Shown: positions 58,585-64,000 of the stretch, piece after piece
Position numbering within the stretch: the first letter of the stretch is position 1
Layout of the letters: every line of letters begins with the position of its first letter
NCBI GenBank assembly: GCA_902613475.1
Contig: CACMHG010000008.1
Span: 1 to 64,000, forward strand
Source: K189A clade bacterium
Lineage (GTDB): Bacteria; Pseudomonadota; Gammaproteobacteria; Pseudomonadales; Azotimanducaceae
Length of the DNA stretch: 64,000 nt
Reading direction: 5' to 3'
The notes under the pieces: generated by a model
Database searches by the model: none
Told to the model about the DNA's origin: nothing
The model's input: the letters and a program-made list of their open reading frames with translations, nothing else
Translations under genes and position numbers: made by a program

Positions 58585-58989
58585 GTGATTGGTTACTGCG
58601 CTGGTGGGTCGACTCACGAGCATGCGATGTTTTTTCTCTACGGTGCCGGAGGAAACGGCAAAGGCATTTTTCTTAATTCAATAGCCGCAATCATGGGTGA
58701 CTACGCAAAAACTGCGCCGATGGAAACGTTCACGGACTCGAAAAACGACCGGCATCCAACTGATATGGCAATGTTGCAAGGCGCAAGAATGGTATTTGCT
58801 CAAGAGACCGAGAGCGGTCGAGCATGGGCGGAAAGCAAAATCAAATCGCTCACGGGCGGCGATCCAATAAGTGCTCGTTTCATGCGGCAGGACTTCTTTA
58901 CTTTTACACCAAAATTTAAATTGCTGATCTCCGGTAACCACATGCCCAAGCTGAAGAACGTCGACGAGGCTATGCGCCGGCGCCTGTAG
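58585..58989 (+). CDS. SF3 helicase middle part between the two amber stops
   Basis: 134 codons from the first internal ATG to the second amber stop; in-frame coding likeness begins earlier, right after 58470. Walker A is GAGGNGKG (codons about 420-427 of the whole), with MVFAQETE as Walker B region and KFKLLISGNHMPKLK containing the SF3 sensor Asn. No ribosome binding site supports independent translation, so this is best read as part of the parent gene. Confidence 0.65.
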   Translation: MIGYCAGGSTHEHAMFFLYGAGGNGKGIFLNSIAAIMGDYAKTAPMETFTDSKNDRHPTDMAMLQGARMVFAQETESGRAWAESKIKSLTGGDPISARFMRQDFFTFTPKFKLLISGNHMPKLKNVDEAMRRRL

Positions 58990-59097
58990 TTACTGCCATT
59001 TACACAGACTTTCAATGGTAAAGATCGTGATCCCCACCTTGCTGAGACACTGACGCATGAATATGAGGGTATTCTTCAATGGATTGTCGAAGGGGCA

Positions 59098-59397
59098 ATG
59101 ACTTACGAGGATCAGGGCCTAGCGCCACCGAGAGTGGTTCGCGAAGCCACAAGGCTCTACTTTGAGGAAGAGGACATCTTCGAACTATGGCTATCAGAGT
59201 GTTGTTTGCGAGACGTTAACGCGCACGCAAATCCGACAGACTTATTCAATTCGTACCGCTGCTTCACCGAACAGATGAAGGAGCCAACCGAGACCGATAG
59301 AGCGTTTAGACAACGCCTGAAGAAGACAGGATTCACACGCGGTAGCTCATCGGCGAAGGGTGGTAGGTATTGGCAGGGACTGAAGCTACGGTCGTAG
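59098..59397 (+). CDS. C-terminal part of the interrupted replication protein
   Basis: Last 99 codons downstream of the second amber stop, from an in-frame ATG. The residues EATRLYFEEEDIFELWL and KTGFTRGSSSAKGGRYWQGL (in part) match the usual C-terminal winged-helix end of P4-type primases, ending naturally in LKLRS. Independent start unlikely; listed to make the remainder of the gene visible. Confidence 0.6.
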   Translation: MTYEDQGLAPPRVVREATRLYFEEEDIFELWLSECCLRDVNAHANPTDLFNSYRCFTEQMKEPTETDRAFRQRLKKTGFTRGSSSAKGGRYWQGLKLRS

Positions 59398-59403
59398 ATT
59401 CTG

Positions 59404-59492
59404 CGACGGCTGCGACACCTCTTCTGTTATCGGCGTTATACACGCGCGTGCCTATACGTCGATAAGGGAACTACTGTCGCAGGTGTTGCAGT
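59404..59492. repeat. Nested palindromic repeat, copy A
   Basis: Starts 7 bp after the replication gene. It holds an outer inverted repeat CTGCGACACCT / AGGTGTTGCAG, an inner one TTATCGGCGT / ACGTCGATAA and a central CACGCGCGTG palindrome. The heptamer CTGCGAC also occurs twice directly at the left and once inverted (GTCGCAG) at the right, like iterons. Copy B at 60328-60414 matches in about four of five positions by hand alignment. Confidence 0.8.
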
Positions 59493-59616
59493 TTGAACAT
59501 TTAGGACTGAAGGTCGTCTCGTTTGAAAAGGTTGAGCACTAATGAGCTCCTAACCTAAAAGTAAGCCTCTTAACAAAAAGACTGAATAACGGCAGCTTCG
59601 CAGGAGATTAGATTGA

Positions 59617-60180
59617 ATGAATAACAACGAGAGCAGCAAATACACGAATAGTATGCTTCAAGACATTATAAAGAAGCATCCTCCAGTTAACGAATCCAAT
59701 AAGAAAAAGGTAGATGAGAACGCCCTTGGTTGGACAAGTACACTGTCTTATCTAACACAAATTCTTTCGCGAGCTAAACAGGCTCGCCGAGCACAACTTA
59801 TTCTCGGTGAGGCTCTTACAGAAAAATTTTCAGACCCCTCAGTTATTTCGAACCAGCGCCTGGGAGATGTGACAAGTTCTACAGATCGCGTGGGTATTTT
59901 TTTACTTCTTGTGGGAGCTGACGCCGCTTCAAAAGTTGTTGAAATGTCTGACGAACGAGAGGCTGTGTTGTTGATAAAAAGTTGTTTGGACTTAGACGAA
60001 ATGCCGCAAGAGAGGGTATTCGACATTTTGAAAGATTTTGTTGCCATGGATGAAGCGGAAAAGTTCAAAGATATGCAACCAAGAACCTACGATGAACACG
60101 TGGCTGTGCTTAGATTGGCTGCTCACGATGACCTCGAGGGTTTCCATAAAGCCGCACTCTCGCTTTTATCTGCCCGATAG
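59617..60180 (+). CDS. Island cargo protein with a FliG-N-like segment
   Basis: 187 aa, not recognised as a whole. The N-terminal 40 residues are polar and lysine/asparagine-rich. Residues about 87-145 (RVGIFLLLVGADAASKVVEM, then DLDEMPQERVFDILKDF) follow the hydrophobic pattern of the FliG N-terminal domain, the flagellar-rotor fold, but no flagellar gene is near. GGAG lies 11 bp before the ATG. AT-richer codon use than the backbone genes. It has its own terminator (60209-60234) and lies alone between repeat copies A and B, so it looks like an inserted cargo gene. Function unknown. Confidence 0.7.
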   Translation: MNNNESSKYTNSMLQDIIKKHPPVNESNKKKVDENALGWTSTLSYLTQILSRAKQARRAQLILGEALTEKFSDPSVISNQRLGDVTSSTDRVGIFLLLVGADAASKVVEMSDEREAVLLIKSCLDLDEMPQERVFDILKDFVAMDEAEKFKDMQPRTYDEHVAVLRLAAHDDLEGFHKAALSLLSAR

Positions 60181-60208
60181 GACTCGGTTAAGTTTCTAAG
60201 GATTCCGA

Positions 60209-60234
60209 GTAAACCGGCAGGACGGTTTACTTTT
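60209..60234 (+). terminator. Rho-independent terminator of the cargo gene
   Basis: A perfect 8-bp stem GTAAACCG/CGGTTTAC with a 6-base loop is followed by TTTT, 29 bp after the stop. An alternative stem ACTCGG (60182-60187)/CCGAGT (60205-60210) shares two bases with it, so the two structures exclude each other. Confidence 0.8.
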
Positions 60235-60327
60235 GGGCCTTCAAAACGCTCGAAGCATCCACTTGCTTGTACTTGCGACCTCTAGACCCTTTCCAGGGTG
60301 ACATCTTCTGCGGAAGTCCTGTATCTG

Positions 60328-60414
60328 CTACGGCTGCAACACCTCTCCTGTTATCGGCGTCATACGCGCGCGTGTGCCTATACGTTGATAACGGAGGTGA
60401 TGTCGCGGGCGCTT
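60328..60414. repeat. Nested palindromic repeat, copy B
   Basis: Second copy of the element at 59404-59492, in the same orientation, on the far side of the cargo gene. The inner arms are TTATCGGCGT / ACGTTGATAA around CGCGCGCG; compared with copy A, several changes keep the pairing through G-U wobbles or matching changes. The outer arms are shorter (CACCTC/GAGGTG). Confidence 0.8.
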
Positions 60415-61139
60415 CTCGGAGAGAAAATTGTGATCGGGTGACGCTGGTAGGTTTACGGTCGACGAGGCAGGTTTGGTGCGGGCCAAGATTTGCCAAAAGC
60501 GGATGCCGTCTGCGCATCGCACGTGCCGGCGACTGTTCATAAACCGAACAAAAACATGCCGCTACTGGGTGTTCGCCATCCATTCAGTCGAATTCCCAGA
60601 CGGGTCGTAGATCTGCTAAAAACTTCCTTAAATGCCACGCCTTATAAATTAGGCGAACAGTCAGAAACGAAAAGAGGCTGCAAATCTATTGCTAGAGAGC
60701 GAATCGTTGAATGATAAAAATCGAGACTAAGCTCTAAATCATTGTTGCTCGTCTGAATTTCGGACTGCGACCGGCAATACAGAGACGCTAAATACTCAAG
60801 TTTTGCTTTGAATTTCCTCAGCGCCAATGCAGTTGCCCCGTTACCAGAAGCACTGTCGTTTTGCTGCCCAAAAACAGGCGATGATGGGCTTCGATCCGGG
60901 GCGAGAAACCAATCGCCGCAGACTATCCGATAGCCCGAGCTAGGATTGCCAGTTAGGTCCTATTGCTGCAGAGTCAGCCTTTACCCAAGACACCACCCTT
61001 AGTACAGGCGCCATATAAGCGCATATTTAAACTGGTCAGACCAGTGCCACTGCTCGTCCAGTGGGATCCGCAACGGACCGATTTGTAATACGCAAACTTC
61101 CATCCTGTGACTCTTTCCCACATTTTCTCCGTCGTAGGT
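60415..61139. other. 725-bp stretch without a recognised gene, right edge of island
   Basis: No intact gene was recognised. On the minus strand a frame without a start is open from about 60965 to 60642 (containing SSGYRIVCGDWFLAPDRS and ALRKFKAKLEYLASLY); it resembles nothing I know and may be a remnant. A GntR/FadR-like palindrome lies at 61030-61045, followed by a hairpin CCACTG/CAGTGG (61047-61064). No integrase, tRNA or direct repeat of the left edge was seen. Confidence 0.45.
61030..61045. promoter_or_regulatory. FadR-like operator palindrome
   Basis: The site AACTGGTCAGACCAGT contains a perfect 7-bp inverted repeat around one A and agrees with the FadR/GntR-type consensus TGGTCNGACCA. 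It lies downstream of the hydrolase gene and about 850 bp after the cargo gene, with no promoter or gene start beside it. Confidence 0.5.
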
Positions 61140-62450
61140 TCAATGATTAATCCACCAATGGAGCACTGTTTCTTCTAATCTGGTCAGTGGACTATGGCCA
61201 GGTGCTTTAAATGGATCTTCCGCTACGCCTGTAACAATCATGGCAATCCCATCTTTCGAATCGGGGTCATACAAGGCAAAACTGAAAACCCCATAGGCCC
61301 TGCCCAGGTGGCCTAGAAGCGTAGCGGGTCCATCGACAAAACCCCATGCGCGCATATCAATACGATGGACTGATAGACCATAACTAGTCATTAGGCCGTC
61401 TCTAGCTCCTCCTGGTTGAGCCTCACCAGAGGTCCGGCCATTATCGCCGGCTGCGTTTAAACTCCACGAGGGGGACAACATCGTCTCTACGGAGCTTCTT
61501 TTTAATATTTTCCTACCATTTAGAGCACCTTTGTTGGCAAGCAGCCTCAAGATGGTAGATAAATCGGAGGCGCTGGCTCGCAAGCCTCCCTGAGGCGAAA
61601 ATAATGTCGCATTGCTGCCGAGCTCATAGTTTTCAAGAAACTTAGCGCCATCAGAGCGTTCAAGCATGCCGTAAAAGCACGAGATCCTCTCGCCATCTAC
61701 CTGCGGTTGCCACGGTCCATCGACGTTCCAATGACCCGCCGCGTTTCTCTTGCGATATGTCGTCGCTAATTGTGAGCGGGATAAATTACAGGGATCGAAA
61801 TCTGCTTCCAAAGCAAGCGGCTCGAAAAGGCGATCTGCCACAAAGAGATCAAATCTTTGGTTTGATGCTCTTTCGATGATTGCAGCTAGCAATCCGAAGT
61901 TTAGATTCGCGTAGGAGAAATACTTGCCTGGCTCCTCCTTTGGTTCGAAGGCCCAATGTGCGCCCTGATCCCAAAGCTCAGCACCGGGATAGAAGAAATC
62001 ACGAATTTGTCCTTTTCCAGCTTCAATGAAATAACGAGCACCGTCCCGTACGGACGACGTGTGGGACAGCAAAGAGCGAACCGTAATTGGTGTTTTAGGA
62101 AAATTTGGATTCCTTAATTTCCAGCCAAGAAGCGCGGATACGTCCTCGTCTAATGAAAATTTCTGTTCTTCTACGAGCATTAAAGTAGCGATTGCTACAG
62201 CAATTTTTGATACTGACGCGACACGAATTTTATGCCCGACACCAAGAGGAACAGGGCCTTGCGCCGTACTTTGAGCAATACCGAAGGCGAGATTCTCGAA
62301 CACCTCGCCACCTCTGAACGTGCTTATTTGCAAACCACTAACTGCGGGCGTAACGGACGTCCCTTCTAGGAGTTTCAAAAGAGTATCTTCTGCGTGGGCA
62401 AAAGAGGGCAGAGATACGAAGATGAGGCATACGCGGATAAAGTGTGACAT
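61140..62450 (-). CDS. Beta-lactamase-fold serine hydrolase (class C / esterase type), exported
   Basis: 436 aa from ATG 62450, preceded by AAGGA; the frame is open to 62492 but the chosen start begins the signal peptide (MSHFIRVCLIFVSLPSFAHA, cut after Ala20). The catalytic SxxK is SVSK (79-82), the YxN motif is YAN (180-182) and a His-x-Gly stands in for KTG (LLGHLGRAYG near 390). This arrangement fits class C beta-lactamase-like proteins, including esterases and peptidases such as EstB; true beta-lactamase activity cannot be claimed. Confidence 0.88.
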   Translation of the reverse strand: MSHFIRVCLIFVSLPSFAHAEDTLLKLLEGTSVTPAVSGLQISTFRGGEVFENLAFGIAQSTAQGPVPLGVGHKIRVASVSKIAVAIATLMLVEEQKFSLDEDVSALLGWKLRNPNFPKTPITVRSLLSHTSSVRDGARYFIEAGKGQIRDFFYPGAELWDQGAHWAFEPKEEPGKYFSYANLNFGLLAAIIERASNQRFDLFVADRLFEPLALEADFDPCNLSRSQLATTYRKRNAAGHWNVDGPWQPQVDGERISCFYGMLERSDGAKFLENYELGSNATLFSPQGGLRASASDLSTILRLLANKGALNGRKILKRSSVETMLSPSWSLNAAGDNGRTSGEAQPGGARDGLMTSYGLSVHRIDMRAWGFVDGPATLLGHLGRAYGVFSFALYDPDSKDGIAMIVTGVAEDPFKAPGHSPLTRLEETVLHWWINH

Positions 62451-62632
62451 TAGTTCCTTAATAAGACTTGTGTCCCTCCTCAATTTCCCCACTCATAGGG
62501 ATGGCATCTTTGCCCGATATTTCAAACGCGCTGCACCGGTACCAAATTCGGCGTTTAACATGTCTGTTTGTTAAGTCGCTGATAACAGGGGTGGAAAATA
62601 AACGATGATCAAAAATAGACATGTCACATACG

Positions 62633-63721
62633 CTAAAAATCACGTACTAGAGGAATAATGTCCTTGCTTATACGCTCTAGTACTTGGGTTCGCGTTTCGA
62701 AGTTGGGTAACACCATTACCTGGTTTAAACCCGCGGTTGCCAAATCATGCAGTCTCTCGAGCAGTTGATCTTGCGTGCCGATCATATTTGCGGCTTGCAG
62801 CACCCCAGGTGTTAGGAATCGTTCTTCTTCCGGCAAGACCCAGCAATTGTGGCCGGCGTGAATTCGTTGGTGTATTCGTTCTTCTGGTTCGCGACTGAGC
62901 AAAGCACAGTAGTCGTCCCAAATTTCGGCCAGCCAGTTCGGCGGTTGGTGGCCAAAGTTCCTGAATTGATCAAAAGCGTAGTGAACGCTGGCCATGGCCA
63001 TCGCCCCGCATTCACTTTTTACACGAGCTGAGTCCACAGGCTCCCGATGGTCCAGTACGCTGATGCAGGTCAGTGCCGTGTTGTAAAAGCAATTTCCGCA
63101 ATCTTGTGGCATTCCAACACGACCCACGGAGCGCGCGCCTTCGTAGACTGCACTTAACGATTGTCTAGCGGCATGAGGCGTTGAGACTCCGAGCACTGCT
63201 CCATCGCCATAAGTCCCTGCAAGAGCGAGGGATTTCGGGCCAAAACCCGATACGAAAAGAGGAATAGGATCTTTGAAATTTACGAATCCGTCATCGGGCA
63301 TGATGTGCTTGATAGGTATATTTTTTTCTTCGTGTTTTAACCAAGCCTCTTCGCCACGAAGCAGCGGAACCAATGTTTGAAGGTATGCGTCGAATTCGGC
63401 GATTTTTTGTGGAGGCATACCCATTATGCGCTTGGCTGTATTACCTGAGCCCACGCCAAAGAATGTTCGTCCCGGTGCAAGCGCGTTTATAGTCGCGATG
63501 CCTGCAGCGTTGACCGCCGGCGGGCGAGTGCCAGAGACGGCAACGCCAGTGCCTATTTTAATGGTTTCCGTGCGATCAGCCGCCAATGCGAGACTTGCGA
63601 AGACGTCCGACCATAGCATTTGTGAGTCAGCCATCCACGCATGGCTGAATCCAAGTTGCTCGGCACGCACTACGTAGTCGATATCCTTTACTCGCGAAGC
63701 TACGCAAACACCGATATCCAT
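62633..63721 (-). CDS. Luciferase-like monooxygenase (LLM family) oxidoreductase
   Basis: TIM-barrel flavin-dependent (FMN or F420) oxidoreductase of 362 aa from ATG 63721, which follows AGGGAGAG. MDIGVCVASRVKDIDYVVRA, LGFSHAWMADSQMLWSD, IKIGTGVAVSGTRPPAV (each in part) and GRTFFGVGSGNTAKRIMG are the family's cofactor-side segments. Substrate unknown. The gene ends about 180 bp before the hydrolase gene on the same strand. Confidence 0.88.
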   Translation of the reverse strand: MDIGVCVASRVKDIDYVVRAEQLGFSHAWMADSQMLWSDVFASLALAADRTETIKIGTGVAVSGTRPPAVNAAGIATINALAPGRTFFGVGSGNTAKRIMGMPPQKIAEFDAYLQTLVPLLRGEEAWLKHEEKNIPIKHIMPDDGFVNFKDPIPLFVSGFGPKSLALAGTYGDGAVLGVSTPHAARQSLSAVYEGARSVGRVGMPQDCGNCFYNTALTCISVLDHREPVDSARVKSECGAMAMASVHYAFDQFRNFGHQPPNWLAEIWDDYCALLSREPEERIHQRIHAGHNCWVLPEEERFLTPGVLQAANMIGTQDQLLERLHDLATAGLNQVMVLPNFETRTQVLERISKDIIPLVRDF

Positions 63722-64000
63722 GCAATCTCTCCCTGTCGAATTCAAAAGCAGGTAACGTTTCCAGACCATAGCGCATATCAGCGATTTACAGGAGGAAGGT
63801 ATGTGATTATTGATTCGTTAACCTACGACAGCTTCCTCGTTGCGCGGACGGGCGTCTACGGTTTATGAAACGCGGCAGTGAGCTGTCTCCAAATATCGTT
63901 GGTGTTAGAGGCTAATGGTAAAAACAAAGACACCACAGTGAAGACTAAAGGTGCTACCGCAACAGGGCTTTGCTAGTTTTGGGCATCGCGAGTCATAATC
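63722..64000. other. 279 bp upstream of the LLM gene to the window end
   Basis: No gene assigned. On the plus strand a perfect AGGAGG (63790-63795) is followed 5 bp later by ATG TGA, a start codon directly followed by a stop. The overlapping GTG at 63803 opens a 21-codon frame to 63868. This may be the ruined start of a plus-strand gene. Confidence 0.35.

Larger units (their letters stand above)
57385..59397 (+). pseudogene. PrimPol-SF3 helicase replication gene with two in-frame amber codons
   Basis: One continuous frame of 671 codons encodes a phage/plasmid-type replication protein: PrimPol domain, linker, D5/P4-type SF3 helicase, C-terminal winged-helix part. TAG interrupts it at codon 362 (58468-58470) and codon 535 (58987-58989). 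Between and after the stops the frame continues with unbroken family sequence (GRARRWQGFLEEVTG; LLPFTQTFNGKDRDP). There is no frameshift or gap. Both stops could arise from CAG (Gln) by one transition. The natural end at 59397 is also TAG. Start chosen at ATG 57385, with GAGGAGG upstream. Either a young pseudogene or a gene read by amber suppression. Confidence 0.85.

Noticed and set aside
57385-59397. Genome-wide or island-wide recoding of TAG to glutamine
   Set aside because: TAG is also the natural end of the replication gene (59397), the cargo gene (60180), murE and gatB; reading through those would add unrelated sequence. At most local suppression remains possible.
60227-60583. Minus-strand frame of 118 codons over repeat B
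   Set aside because: It runs through the palindromic repeat and the terminator of the cargo gene, has no ribosome binding site and no family likeness.

Overview
The window is a stretch of a gammaproteobacterial chromosome. Gene order closely follows the cell-envelope and housekeeping block known from Pseudomonas: dcw cluster, rnpB, rsmI/lpoA/yraN/dolP, sspBA, petCBA, rpsI-rplM, zapE, hisDG, murA-ibaG, yrbG-kdsC-lptCAB-rpoN-hpf-ptsN-rapZ-ptsO, pmbA/darP/tldD, yhdP-rng-maf-mreDCB, gatCAB. The organism is Gram-negative: it has an LPS transport operon, a Kdo phosphatase, outer-membrane lipoproteins and a diaminopimelate-type MurE. It respires through a bc1 complex. A thiolase/DUF35 pair, a PQQ dehydrogenase and a luciferase-like monooxygenase suit a free-living, probably marine or environmental, aerobe related to Pseudomonadales/Cellvibrionales. 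The taxon is an inference from gene order; no rRNA is present. Layout: 1-7392 is the dcw operon on the minus strand (start of ftsW, murD, mraY, murE, ftsI, ftsL, rsmH, mraZ), with a sigma70-type promoter and three MraZ boxes at 7602-7662. The RNase P RNA gene lies at 7791-8141. 8192-20390 holds envelope, stringent-starvation, bc1, ribosomal-protein and histidine genes, and 20418-31113 the murA-ibaG and lpt/rpoN/PTS-Ntr operons. 31154-46652 holds pmbA, darP, tldD, yhdP, rng, maf, mreDCB and gatCAB. 46708-54968 is accessory metabolism: CBS protein, DUF35 protein, thiolase, phosphodiesterase, DUF1499, SDR, an alpha2-type glycyl-tRNA synthetase and a PQQ dehydrogenase. 54969-61139 is a decayed mobile-element-like island. 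61140-63721 carries a beta-lactamase-fold hydrolase and a luciferase-like monooxygenase. Many genes overlap by 1-8 bases (ATGA, GTGA, TAATG junctions), so the backbone is read in long, translationally coupled operons. Genes usually found between these neighbours in relatives are missing at tight junctions: murF between murE and mraY, diaA between yraN and dolP, hisC after hisD, kdsD between yrbG and kdsC, and the mla genes near ibaG. yraN is interrupted by one in-frame TGA. The least ordinary region is about 55.5-60.7 kb. It holds a repeat-rich YwqK-like gene, an unknown gene starting beside it on the other strand, an AlpA regulator, a PrimPol/SF3-helicase replication gene interrupted by two in-frame amber codons, and a gene with a FliG-N-like segment. 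That last gene has its own terminator and is flanked by two copies of a nested palindromic repeat of about 85 bp. No integrase, tRNA or CRISPR array was seen.
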